Positions 61,301 to 64,000 of a stretch of DNA of 64,000 nucleotides are shown here, one piece after another. The notes under the pieces were generated by a model, which was not told the origin of the DNA, ran no database searches, and was given only the letters and a program-made list of their open reading frames with translations. Position 1 is the first letter of the stretch, and each line of letters begins with the position of its first letter. The DNA lies in NCBI GenBank assembly GCA_037975125.1, contig CM075851.1, positions 73,449,487-73,513,486 on the forward strand. The letters run 5' to 3'. Source of the DNA: Latrodectus hesperus (Eukaryota; Arthropoda; Arachnida; Araneae; Theridiidae). A program made the position numbers and the translations under genes.

Positions 61301-63004
61301 ATGTAACATATAATTTAATTGTTGAATAAAAATCATTAAATATTTTTCTCCTACAACAGTAAATAAATCAAAAGGTTACTATGAAAAATTTTCCTATAAT
61401 TTTTATTTTGATCTATCACTATTACTATTATAAACTAATATAAATTTCAGAACTTAAGGAAAATTTCTAATTCTCATAAGAAAATTATATACTTTCATAA
61501 AAAATGCTATTTTAAATGGCACAGATGCTGTATAACCCACGATTCAAAATTCTGAATTTTTTTGGTGATGAGGAAATATTGCCAAGATCACGTATTGTGA
61601 CGTTCTTGATGATGTAAATACTAGGGTCACCAAACGAATTTTCTACATAATTTTTAGAGGTCTCCATATGTATGACGTAATAAAAACGAAGTTACAGATA
61701 CACAAGAAAATTCGCCAAAAATCAACAATCTCAGAATTTGGTCTCCTGGATTATATGGCACCATTGCCTTTTAAACATAACTTCATTACACATTAATTTT
61801 AGAAATCTTTAATACCTTAGGTTTTTGCAAACAAAACATCTGAAAATATTTCAAGAAAAAATGAATAAAATATTCAAATATTTGTTTAAATAAGCTATGA
61901 AGTTTTATGAAGAAACATTAATGAACATTTTCCTTTTAAATTATAAATATGCTTACAAAATAATAAAAAATAATTATTTGTTTTGAAATATAATGAAACA
62001 CAATAAAATTGTTAAGAATTTTTTACAAATACTAAAATAAAACAAACAAAAAACCTGCTAAATAGCTGATTAAAAAGAAATTGTAGAATATTATTCTTAG
62101 GGGGGGAGAAGCAAACCCGAAAGACCACTTTTATTTTATAAATGTATATTGCGAAGTTTTAAAATTACTTTCACATTTAAAATTACTTTTTTAAAATTAC
62201 TTAAAAAAACTTTCACATGTTTAGCATAACCTAATATAAATTTTAAAAAAATTATTAAATTCTAAAATAATGCAATTTGAGTAACAGTAAAAATAAAACT
62301 GTTTATATAAAATAAGAACAATTTAATAGAAACTTTCTTGGTGTTAAGATAATTAATAATAGTTAACATAAATTATATAAAGCTTATTTACCTAATTAAG
62401 AAAATATCTTTTTTTCTAATTAGGTTTACCTAATTAATTTTTATTCCTAATTAGGTAAATAAGCTTTATAAAATAATTTTTTAATAAATAAAAATGGATT
62501 TGTAGAATATTGTTCTAAGGCAGAAAAGCATCACATTCGTCATAATTAACAAAATATAAATGTATTATTTGTACACTGTATACTGTTATTAAATAAAGAA
62601 GGTGATTCCTTTAATGTAAAATAAATTATCAATGAAACAAATATTTAATATAAGAAGTTAATCATTAGCTGAAATACTAAATTTTAAAGAAAAAAATTTA
62701 AAAAATATTATTTTTAAGATACTTGGAACATAGTAGAATATGAATGTGCACACAACAAAATAAATTAATAAGCTGAAAATGTGTGCATTTGATTTAGCTA
62801 GAAAACTGTAAACAAAGAACTTAAGTGTCAATATTCCGAACAATACACTTGGCTGCAAATGCGCAGTTATCATTTAATTATAATGTAAAAATAAAAAGTG
62901 CATTAAGTAAGTTATAATAACAAATTATTTCGTTTCTCATGACAAAAATTCAAAACATAAAACAATGAGAAAACCTCAAGTTTAGCTCTTGCAGTTAAAT
63001 TCAT
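10647..63004 (-). CDS. FBXL20: F-box/leucine-rich-repeat protein, FBXL20/FBXL2 type (15 coding exons)
   Basis: Substrate receptor of an SCF (Skp1-Cul1-F-box) ubiquitin ligase. Splicing gives 434 residues, close to mammalian FBXL20. The F-box is at about residues 26-66 (KLPKELLLR / IFSYLDVVSLCRCAQVSK / SWNILALDGSNWQRIDLF); LRRs run from about 70 to 400. The C-terminus CRCCVII ends in a CaaX box, which in FBXL2 is geranylgeranylated for membrane attachment. Coding parts: 62975-63004 (inferred), 47576-47643, 43975-44029, 42889-42963, 41863-41957, 38412-38480, 34879-34974, 33891-34017, 32211-32285, 30380-30510, 28777-28837, 28621-28665, 21452-21508, 15767-15979, 10647-10754. Every junction keeps frame and has GT-AG ends. 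Mammalian FBXL20 acts at synapses on RIM1; that role here is only by homology. Confidence 0.95.
11600..11671. repeat. Imperfect palindrome, about 72 bp
   Basis: The arms CTTTAATCTGCTCAGTGAAT and ATTCATTGAGCAGATTAAAG are inverted copies with one mismatch over 20 bases, and weaker pairing continues inward. It sits in FBXL intron 14 and resembles the fold-back type of small MITE relic. No target duplication was identified. Confidence 0.7.
12458..12476 (+). repeat. Poly(A) run, 19 bp
   Basis: An uninterrupted run of 19 A residues in FBXL intron 14. No retroposed gene or SINE was recognised before it. Confidence 0.9.
15454..15490. repeat. Perfect hairpin, 16-bp arms
   Basis: CAATGATAATTGTAAA and TTTACAATTATCATTG are exact inverted copies around the five-base loop GCTTG. 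It lies about 0.28 kb downstream (- strand) of FBXL exon 14, inside intron 14. Confidence 0.9.
15767..15979 (-). CDS. FBXL20: FBXL20 coding exon 14
   Basis: Seventy-one codons, phase 0 at both ends, from SLSHCELITDEGIRHLG through LELDNCPLISDQSLDHL to RIELYDCQLITRPGIRKLR. Acceptor AG at 15980-15981, donor GTAATA. These are the last LRRs of the protein and the best-conserved exon. Confidence 0.97.
16340..16379. repeat. (AT)n microsatellite, 40 bp
   Basis: An uninterrupted run of 20 AT dinucleotides in FBXL intron 13. Confidence 0.97.
17845..18152 (+). repeat. Left terminal inverted repeat of the DD41D element
   Basis: About 308 bp matching the inverted right arm from CAGTATGTCCAC at the tip to TTTCGTGCTGTGACGTGGCA at the inner edge, with scattered substitutions and a few small gaps. 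Confidence 0.88.
18396..19406 (+). pseudogene. Tc1/mariner transposase (DD41D-like), five in-frame stops
   Basis: A single frame from ATG 18396 (MAEYSKAEYYEM...) to TAG 19404-19406 would code 336 residues, the normal transposase size. It is interrupted by stops at 18615, 18843, 18912, 18939 and 19215, but no frameshift is needed. The DDE/D residues are visible: TDEACF (codon 18849), WFQHDGAPAH (codon 19122) and RSPDLTPLDFFLWGYLK (codon 19248 for the LD aspartate). The last two are separated by 41 residues, which points to the DD41D (rosa-like) group; if the SPD aspartate were the catalytic one the spacing would be 36. The gene is dead. Confidence 0.88.
19431..19739 (-). repeat. Right terminal inverted repeat of the DD41D element
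   Basis: About 309 bp, inverted copy of the left arm, from the inner TGTCACGTTACAGCACG to the tip GGACATACTG followed by TA. Confidence 0.88.
20565..20700 (+). mobile_element. Degenerate tRNA-derived SINE
   Basis: The head GTGGCCCAATTGGTTAGAGC resembles a tRNA A box and AAATTTGAATCTTG sits where the B box should be. Base for base it follows the head of the younger SINE at 45757, so it is probably an old member of the same or a related family. A similar short fragment (TCTAATTGGTAGAGCCCAAT) occurs near 20788, suggesting a cluster of old copies to about 20930. The 3' limit is uncertain. Confidence 0.5.
21452..21508 (-). CDS. FBXL20: FBXL20 coding exon 13
   Basis: Nineteen codons, ITDNTLCYLAAGCPRLQKL, one LRR, phase 0 at both ends. 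Acceptor AG at 21509-21510, donor GTAAGT. It matches the ITD-TL---CPRL core of the family repeat that precedes SLSHCELITD. Confidence 0.95.
21980..23160 (+). pseudogene. mariner transposase, frameshifted and interrupted by a SINE
   Basis: Pieces in different frames match mariner transposase in order: a DNA-binding part (PSRPAKKFEDVEL), a second helix-turn-helix part (EEYLAEQLNVDQSIVSCRLK), the first catalytic block VTGDENFIYFEN, the second block KMIFLDDNTSPAKLTKDIVK (His before the catalytic Asp has become Asp), and the third block ISPNLTPSDY. The SINE is inserted immediately after this last block; LFASLGHALADKHF continues beyond it. Many stops and frameshifts; not functional. Confidence 0.85.
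22818..22991 (-). mobile_element. tRNA-derived SINE, family A, copy 1 (nested in mariner)
   Basis: A 174-bp unit whose - strand head reads GCCGAGCTGGCAGCCGAATGG, with a perfect Pol III B box GGTTCGAATCC and a perfect tRNA T-arm (GTGGG TTCGAAT CCCAC, at 22924-22940). It is flanked by a 14-bp target duplication, TACTAGCTGTTTGC / TACTACCTGTTTGC (22804-22817, 22992-23005), differing at one base. The tail ends in ACAAACAAACCA rather than poly(A). Its position inside the mariner shows that it is the younger of the two. Confidence 0.9.
23413..23688 (-). repeat. 3' LTR of the BEL/Pao element
   Basis: 276 bp; + strand starts TGTAACGTTACG and ends CATTCGCAACA. It contains TGACGTCA (23623-23630), a CRE/ATF octamer, near an AT-rich TATA-like stretch, and on the sense strand an ATTAAA that could serve in polyadenylation. 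The copy at 27945-28220 appears identical. Confidence 0.97.
23689..23703 (-). other. Polypurine tract of the BEL/Pao element
   Basis: On the - strand CTCAAAAAGGGGGAGGA abuts the 3' LTR, the expected site and composition for the primer of plus-strand DNA synthesis. Confidence 0.85.
23717..27904 (-). CDS. BEL/Pao polyprotein (gag, protease, integrase) lacking the RT core
   Basis: One uninterrupted frame of 1,395 codons. In order: a gag-like region (residues about 1-340); three CCHC-type zinc knuckles (about 353-417: CVFCNGNHHSRDC, CFSCFSATHFSKSC, CLYCAKPHHYLLC); an aspartic protease with LIDSGSQYSYIS (Asp about 466); a short RT remnant (TKIRPVFDASARETGKSS, about 700); an RNase H-like piece (IFWSDSMVALYWLRHKGG, about 760); integrase zinc motif H-H-C-C (about 986-1025); integrase core Asp 1059 (GIDLAG), Asp 1118 (SDNGTNF), Glu 1164 (FWERLV); and a C-terminal domain usual for Pao. 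The RT palm with its catalytic aspartates is absent: the frame jumps in phase from the RT remnant to the RNase H-like piece. A second short in-phase loss seems to lie just before PHRPVVK. BEL proteins are usually several hundred residues longer. Confidence 0.95.
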   Translation of the reverse strand: MISLSLKMDVTQLKRQRKSFRISFTACANKIETELCQESPDVNRLSVLKSQISDKFTRLEVCQGNITDLILKEEDSETEHEEDFLTAEEYRDKFSELCSRIDRLSLKEPKAIECSEKRKFKLPKIELKKFSGDVKDYLTFWSQFSKIHDDASIPNEDKFQYLLQSVVPKSKAARVVESFPATADNYSKAISQLKERFGREDLLVQVYVRDLLTMVMKNAVTGRSKTDLPTLYDELEAKIRALESLGRTQEKYGDFLSPLVESCLPEEVLLAWERSRNMRPASDAENRSLENLMDFLKQEVKGEEMVELARTGFASSSNFKKKDAVHKLDNYPTAASLVSTNTRGNTGKRILLCVFCNGNHHSRDCLKARKMSLDEKKKCLLKHRACFSCFSATHFSKSCKIKNSCLYCAKPHHYLLCDISKESSKSDFIEANSLTNSCVKHNVYLMTFIVKIRANDRVVTCRTLIDSGSQYSYISKHAIEKLGIVSTNKVKMQLSLFGGRETPSQIHDVYELVISSLDDSFTLSVEALSEERICGNVPKINCSTIMNELTEKGIILSDSEAPEYEIDLLLGVDVVGFLFMDKPIKLNSGLFLLETRLGFILMGKQEMLSKRDAISDTVLSVIYLYVSNSSFTELWDLESIGILDPVQRLNKDNEHLKVIQEFEKSMKILPDGRYELCLPFKGNIVECENETSHFLPHRPVVKTDSSTTKIRPVFDASARETGKSSLNDLLHKGPNLIEQIPDIIDRLAHSVQQALNITEMETIFWSDSMVALYWLRHKGGWSVFVSNRMKEIKTLFPDSEWRHVPGKINPADLVSRGCSPSYLVELHWWIGPSWLVESPDSWPVSGLNNCETSEITSERKRVRVYNLNLTEKNMPWYAEKFSKFHSIISLVAWVLRFVNNARSSFNQRKVGELSLEEIENAEIRLIHSVQTQSFPDEKSISNLCVFKDDNNIFRVKTRITERIDAPHFLSPILLPNNCIFTQRLIEHFHTTNYHAGTQLLLSIIREKYWILGGRKTIRKIWNACVRCRRFKSKSPMTDPVSLPANRVEDAAVFEVVGIDLAGPLYIKGGSKVWIVLYTCALFRAVHLELVSSLSSDAFLLSFRRFVARRGRPRVIYSDNGTNFRGAYNELAAIDWNEVSRYAEIQRIAWKFIPPTAAWWGGFWERLVRTVKELLRRSLGKAIFTYEELMTILCECEKVVNSRPLTYLSEDMQDLTPITPAMFLIDRSIVDDKDLDMRDANHYRKRLRFRSKVIVALRKRFRNEYLGLLIQRQRQNPQSYNIRPGDIVLIGDDVRKRLQWPLARVLELIPGKDGQVRTVKLKTQSSTIVRPIQRVFPLEVSGDDLESLPLQSIQQTESVKSPSPSSEVTQPQVTRCGRAIRRPKKLNLVTVADVFE
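27921..27937 (-). other. Primer-binding site of the BEL/Pao element
   Basis: On the - strand TGGCGCCCAACGTGGGG lies seven bases inside the 5' LTR. It begins with TGG, complementary to a tRNA CCA end, as required for minus-strand priming. I cannot name the tRNA from memory. Confidence 0.8.
27945..28220 (-). repeat. 5' LTR of the BEL/Pao element
   Basis: 276 bp, apparently identical to 23413-23688. The CRE-like TGACGTCA is at 28155-28162. It drives transcription, if any, in the same direction as the FBXL gene. Confidence 0.97.
28621..28665 (-). CDS. FBXL20: FBXL20 coding exon 12
   Basis: Fifteen codons, NCHFLEKMDLEECVL, phase 0 at both ends; acceptor AG at 28666-28667, donor GTGAGT. The EKMDLEEC core is a strong FBXL20/FBXL2 marker. 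The exon upstream is only 111 bp away, by far the shortest intron of the gene. Confidence 0.97.
28777..28837 (-). CDS. FBXL20: FBXL20 coding exon 11
   Basis: One base completing a Lys codon plus 20 codons, TLEVAGCSQFTDSGFQALAK. Acceptor AG at 28838-28839, donor GTAATT. One LRR. Confidence 0.95.
30380..30510 (-). CDS. FBXL20: FBXL20 coding exon 10
   Basis: Forty-three codons plus two bases, from SITDEAVQYISQRCPKVYYL through CLSNCAHLTDASLIALGQGC to HYL; acceptor AG at 30511-30512, donor GTAAGT. Two LRRs. Confidence 0.95.
30553..31613 (+). mobile_element. mariner element (mauritiana-like), internally deleted
   Basis: Ends are CCAGGTCTGTAACTTTAAAA and its exact inverse, identical over about 26 bp, flanked by TA (30551-30552, 31614-31615). 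The 1,061-bp length is about 0.2 kb short of a complete mariner. It lies in FBXL intron 9, opposite to the host gene. Its tips share CCAGG with the mariner at 21816, but otherwise the two are different families. Confidence 0.92.
30762..31511 (+). pseudogene. mariner transposase, internally deleted and frameshifted
   Basis: An open part of 122 codons (30762-31130) holds the DNA-binding half: WFKRFRSNFDV, RPKKFEDTELQALLDED, EQLNVSRLAISKCLKAM, WVPPELNERQ, up to a stop at 31128. After a stretch matching FLHRIVT the sequence jumps to KVILLHDNAPSHTAKLIKD (second catalytic Asp), so the first catalytic block (GDE motif) has been deleted. Downstream the frame shifts, and the DYHLF block is readable only in another frame. 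Dead copy. Confidence 0.88.
32211..32285 (-). CDS. FBXL20: FBXL20 coding exon 9
   Basis: Twenty-five codons from IGDEAIHELTKFCPDLRVIN to LLGCN, phase 0; acceptor AG at 32286-32287, donor GTAAGT. One LRR. Confidence 0.95.
33891..34017 (-). CDS. FBXL20: FBXL20 coding exon 8
   Basis: One base plus 42 codons, beginning EGCPNMENINISWCDQVSMA and ending KVFICKGCSL; acceptor AG at 34018-34019, donor GTATGT. NISWCDQV is diagnostic for the FBXL20/FBXL2 group. Confidence 0.97.
34879..34974 (-). CDS. FBXL20: FBXL20 coding exon 7
   Basis: One base, 31 codons (TCQHLSKFCPKLLHLDIGSC and onward to LKAI) and two bases; acceptor AG at 34975-34976, donor GTAATT. Joins in frame to exons 6 and 8. Confidence 0.95.
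35722..35885 (-). mobile_element. tRNA-derived SINE, family A, eroded copy
   Basis: Matches copy 1 along its length (GGCTAATTAGAC, ACAACAAACATCC, GTGGGATATGAA, ACAAACTGTTGAAC, GCTAGTCATTTAGCTGC) but with many substitutions: the T-arm and B box are broken. Same orientation as the other copies. No target duplication is evident. Confidence 0.75.
36784..36871. repeat. Two-copy tandem repeat, 44-bp unit
   Basis: AACAAATATGTTTC... and AACAAGTATGTTTA... recur 44 bases apart, each followed by TATAATAAATTCA. A local duplication in FBXL intron 6. Confidence 0.65.
38412..38480 (-). CDS. FBXL20: FBXL20 coding exon 6
   Basis: One base, 22 codons (TFAQNCNHIEELILNDCKKL then TD) and two bases; acceptor AG at 38481-38482, donor GTGAGT. 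TFAQNC is a strong family match. Confidence 0.96.
40161..41130 (+). mobile_element. hAT DNA transposon remnant
   Basis: The left tip CAGTGGTGCCCAAACTTGTG has the CAG-GGTGCCCAAC form of hAT inverted repeats. It is followed by fragments of the transposase C-terminus. The right end near GCGGCACACCC is too eroded to define, and no 8-bp target duplication could be confirmed. It lies in FBXL intron 5. Confidence 0.7.
40498..41055 (+). pseudogene. hAT transposase C-terminal part, frameshifted
   Basis: Two overlapping pieces match the GTF2IRD2/ZBED-type hAT transposase: INQMKEKNFTHFQRLSSHID (40501-40689, one frame), then from about 40690 in another frame SPKIGNMLNKNTDILEIEII and FWTLVDERKYTHMKEAFLRL followed by STYFCESGF (the hAT dimerisation block, usually STYLCESAFS). 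After a stop at 40911 the match continues out to PEYNKLAENKQCQTSH. Frameshift and stops make it non-functional; the N-terminal DNA-binding part is missing. Confidence 0.82.
41863..41957 (-). CDS. FBXL20: FBXL20 coding exon 5
   Basis: Thirty-one codons plus two bases, GIVVENISKRCGGFLKKLSL then RGCQSVEDAAL; acceptor AG at 41958-41959, donor GTAAGA. The NIS-RCGGFL--LSLRGC motif is the first LRR of the family. Confidence 0.97.
42889..42963 (-). CDS. FBXL20: FBXL20 coding exon 4
   Basis: Twenty-five codons, SWNILALDGSNWQRIDLFNF then QTDIE, phase 0; acceptor AG at 42964-42965, donor GTAATA. It carries the end of the F-box and the linker to the LRRs. Confidence 0.97.
43323..43496 (-). mobile_element. 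tRNA-derived SINE, family A, copy 2
   Basis: 174 bp, the same length as copy 1 and nearly identical to it. The T-arm GTGGGATTCGAACCCAC is intact at 43429-43445 and the B box is perfect on the - strand. It is flanked by an 11-bp target duplication AATAAAAGGAG (43312-43322, 43497-43507). It lies in FBXL intron 3, in the sense orientation. Confidence 0.92.
43975..44029 (-). CDS. FBXL20: FBXL20 coding exon 3
   Basis: One base plus 18 codons, IFSYLDVVSLCRCAQVSK; acceptor AG at 44030-44031, donor GTATGT. This is the core of the F-box that contacts Skp1. Confidence 0.97.
45115..45750 (+). repeat. Degenerate tandem repeats, unit about 130 bp
   Basis: A block of the form cAACTnAGTTAATnGG...AAGTTTTnAnnAAAATGnATG followed by TATTTACAnCATT recurs near 45138, 45263, 45568 and 45700. 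Spacings are about 125, 305 and 132, so one interval is longer, from an insertion or a lost copy. Copies are much diverged. It lies in FBXL intron 2. Confidence 0.55.
45757..46026 (+). mobile_element. tRNA-derived SINE, family B
   Basis: The head GGGCCGCAGTGGCCTGGTTG has an A box (TGGCCTGGTTGG), and GAGTTTGGATCCC lies at the B-box position. A unique body of about 190 bp follows, with a CAACAACAACA tail. An 8-bp target duplication TATTGTTA flanks it (45749-45756, 46027-46034). It is on the strand opposite to FBXL and unrelated in body to family A. Confidence 0.82.
47222..47269. repeat. Short tandem repeat, 20-22-bp unit
   Basis: AAGATGTTTAATTTTATTGA is followed directly by AAATATGTTTAATTTTATTG and a partial third unit AAAAGATG. 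Confidence 0.8.
47576..47643 (-). CDS. FBXL20: FBXL20 coding exon 2
   Basis: Twenty-two codons plus two bases, ICKVLSEEDAIINRKLPKEL then LL and the start of Arg; acceptor AG at 47644-47645, donor GTATAT. IN-KLPKELLLR is the N-terminal half of the F-box. There is no ATG in this exon before the F-box, so at least one more exon must lie upstream. Confidence 0.96.
48290..48311 (+). repeat. Poly(A) run, 22 bp
   Basis: Twenty-two consecutive A residues with no recognisable retroposon upstream. Confidence 0.95.
50580..50880. other. Unassigned higher-complexity segment
   Basis: Less AT-rich than its surroundings (for example CCTGCTAGGGTTACCAGG), no long open frame, no recognised family. Possibly an old transposon fragment. 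Confidence 0.3.
52147..52321 (-). mobile_element. tRNA-derived SINE, family A, old copy
   Basis: Full length relative to copies 1 and 2 (TTTTTTTGCACACACAAGGGC, GGACTCCAAA, ATAAACATCTATGC, GTAGGATTCAAACCCACAAAC, CCATTCAGCTGCCAG) with many transitions. The T-arm has lost its CpG (TTCAAA for TTCGAA), as expected from decay. Same orientation as the others. Confidence 0.82.
57062..57330. other. Unassigned higher-GC segment
   Basis: Runs such as GAGCCATGGCTGTGCAC, GTGACCCCCTCTACTC and AAGGTAGGGCGACGG stand out from the flanking AT-rich intron. No reading frame or terminal repeat was recognised. Confidence 0.3.
58302..59017 (+). mobile_element. pogo/Tigger DNA transposon remnant
   Basis: Left tip TAGTAGAACTCCAATTATTT and inverted right tip CAGTGGAACTCCAATTATCC are Tigger-type ends flanked by TA (58300-58301, 59018-59019). 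Inside, pieces match the C-terminus of pogo/jerky-type transposases: an acidic stretch ESVEEEDD-like from GAAAGTGTTGAGGAAGAAG (58572), then LALKEHQQEYDHMQ... and ...LAAQKWIKAMK. Only 716 bp remain, so most of the transposase is deleted. It lies in FBXL intron 1. Confidence 0.78.
61520..61790. other. Unassigned higher-complexity segment
   Basis: Contains CpG-bearing runs (CACGTATTGTGACGTTC, TATGACGTAATAAAAACG) unlike the flanks, without a recognised frame or ends. It may be an old element or a regulatory block. Confidence 0.3.
62374..62473. repeat. Large palindrome, about 100 bp
   Basis: Outer arms AAAGCTTATTTACCTAATTA and its inverse TAATTAGGTAAATAAGCTTT pair over about 28 bp; the centre contains a second palindrome TAATTAGGTTTACCTAATTA. 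Diverged direct repeats containing TTGTAGAATATT lie outside it at about 62082 and 62501. Confidence 0.8.
62975..63004 (-). CDS. FBXL20: FBXL20 coding exon 1 (inferred)
   Basis: Ten codons, MNLTARAKLE, would join in frame to exon 2 (ICKVLSEED...), giving a 434-residue protein; the pattern KLE-I before the acidic segment resembles the RFE-M of mammalian FBXL20. The donor would be GTTTTC, much weaker than every other donor of the gene. An in-frame ATG at 63059-63061 would add 19 residues (MLFPKTDENAANLKPYDDN). The segment is richer in G+C than its surroundings. Another exon elsewhere in intron 1 or outside the window is possible. Confidence 0.45.
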
Positions 63005-63450
63005 ATTGTCATCGTATGGCTTGAGATTCGCAGCATTTTCATCAGTCTTCGGAAAGAGCATCCAGTAGCTAATAATAACAATAACAAGAAGAAAACAGCT
63101 GTTTCGTAGGGAGACAACAGATATGGTTAATCACTTGACAGATTGATGAAACATATAGCTCCAGTAGAGGACAGGCTAGTCAATTGTGTTTAAATATTTT
63201 TGCAAAATTTGAAAAAGAGGAAATGAAAAAATTTTAAATAGGTAATTATTTTTTGATCATTGAAATTTTACACTTAAATCTTACCGAAATATTGATTCAC
63301 ATTATTAGCAAATTATAAATGTAAACAAGGAAAATTAAACTATTGAATTTCCAGATCTTGAAATTTTATATGACGAAAAATTGGCAACAGTACCGTGATA
63401 TTTTTGTTATTGTTTACTTTCGAATGTCAAGATTCTGTTTTGGATTGCGA
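63005..63450 (-). promoter_or_regulatory. Presumed 5' UTR and promoter region of FBXL20
   Basis: Less AT-rich than the intron up to about 63190. On the - strand it includes an upstream ATG (MFHQSVK then stop, near 63140-63165) that could act as a short uORF. No TATA box at a convincing distance. Assignment follows from the inferred first exon. Confidence 0.3.
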
Positions 63451-64000
63451 AGTATATACTATTTTACTTAAAAAGACGAATTCCGAAGTTTTTGAGAGGA
63501 CATATAAAGATGAAAATAATTTCAAAACATAAAAATGAAGTAAATATTTCATCTTAATATTCAAGATAATGCGTATTTTACTTTACCTACATTAAAAATA
63601 GTACAGTTTTGTAAAAAACTGATCTTTATAAAAAAATCTGTTACGATAAAAAAATTTCACTTTTATTTGCAGTATTGTTTTCTTTTATTTAAATTAGTAT
63701 ATTTTATTTCTTACTGAAATTGTAAATTATGAGTATAATTTATATTGCTCATTCTGCTTGGAAAGTTGTTTGTTGTTGACGTAATTGAAGATATTGCTTT
63801 GATAATTGTAGATCTGTTTATTAAATTATCAATTAAAATAATGTATGTGCTTTTTTGCGAAGCTATTAGAATCACAATAATAAATTACTTTCGATAACAT
63901 GTTTTTAAATTTTCCATATTTATAAATTCATTTAGTATAATACGCATATATATATTTTATAATTAGGTGATTTTGTAGAGTTACGTGCGTTCACAATTAT
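63451..64000. other. AT-rich flank, no gene seen
   Basis: No supported feature between the presumed FBXL promoter and the window edge. Confidence 0.4.

Larger units (their letters stand above)
47646..62974 (-). other. FBXL20 intron 1 (about 15.3 kb), mostly non-coding
   Basis: No convincing exon was found here. It holds a poly(A) run, an eroded SINE, a Tigger remnant, a large palindrome and three higher-complexity segments listed separately; the rest is AT-rich DNA with only short low-complexity open frames. As the first and longest intron it is where enhancers or alternative promoters would be expected, but no site can be pointed to. Confidence 0.5.

Noticed and set aside
62658..63061. Reading through 63061-63125 on the - strand as a membrane-anchor exon (FLLVIVIISYWMLF)
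   Set aside because: The hydrophobic stretch has no in-frame ATG before it and is preceded by a stop; it reads better as 5' UTR of the FBXL gene.
1..64000. CRISPR array, operon, prophage or other prokaryotic system
   Set aside because: Spliced metazoan genes and eukaryotic transposons throughout; no regularly spaced repeats with unique spacers.

Overview
The window is AT-rich eukaryotic DNA, most likely from an arthropod and perhaps a spider or other chelicerate. That rests on two intron-interrupted or metazoan-type host genes, consensus GT-AG introns, an arthropod-like set of transposons (BEL/Pao, mariner, DD41D Tc1/mariner, Tigger, hAT, tRNA-derived SINEs) and the protein similarity. The exact taxon is an inference. 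No prokaryotic or viral gene arrangement is present.

Layout. Positions 1-1655 hold the 3' part of a cytosolic Hsp70 gene (+ strand, cut by the window edge), ending in the EEVD tail. A gene-free stretch follows, containing a dead LINE 3' end (3635-4722, - strand). The rest of the window, about 7.9-63.2 kb, is one large gene on the - strand. It can be assembled exon by exon as the FBXL20/FBXL2-type F-box leucine-rich-repeat protein. Fourteen of its fifteen coding exons are well supported; the first (62975-63004) is inferred. The spliced protein would be 434 residues, close to the family's usual length, with an N-terminal F-box, a run of LRRs and a C-terminal CaaX box (CVII). The two host genes are convergent.

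The introns of the FBXL gene act as a transposon archive. Intron 14 has only palindromes. Intron 13 has a DD41D Tc1/mariner element with about 308-bp inverted repeats, plus an old SINE cluster. Intron 12 has a mariner with a SINE nested in it, and a 4.8-kb BEL/Pao element with identical LTRs and a perfect 5-bp target duplication, whose single ORF has lost the reverse transcriptase core. Intron 9 has an internally deleted mariner. Intron 6 has an eroded SINE. Intron 5 has an hAT remnant. Intron 3 has a young SINE. Intron 2 has degenerate tandem repeats and a second SINE family. Intron 1 (about 15.3 kb) has an old SINE, a pogo/Tigger remnant and several unassigned higher-complexity segments.

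How it works together: the two host genes belong to protein quality control (Hsp70 chaperone; SCF ubiquitin-ligase receptor), but nothing in the sequence shows co-regulation. The mobile elements are passengers. The most interesting items are the RT-less but otherwise open BEL element, the nested and age-graded SINE family with a perfect tRNA T-arm, the repeated TTATAAGATAA motif in the presumed FBXL 3' UTR, and the weak first splice donor of the FBXL gene. I found no convincing wholly new system.
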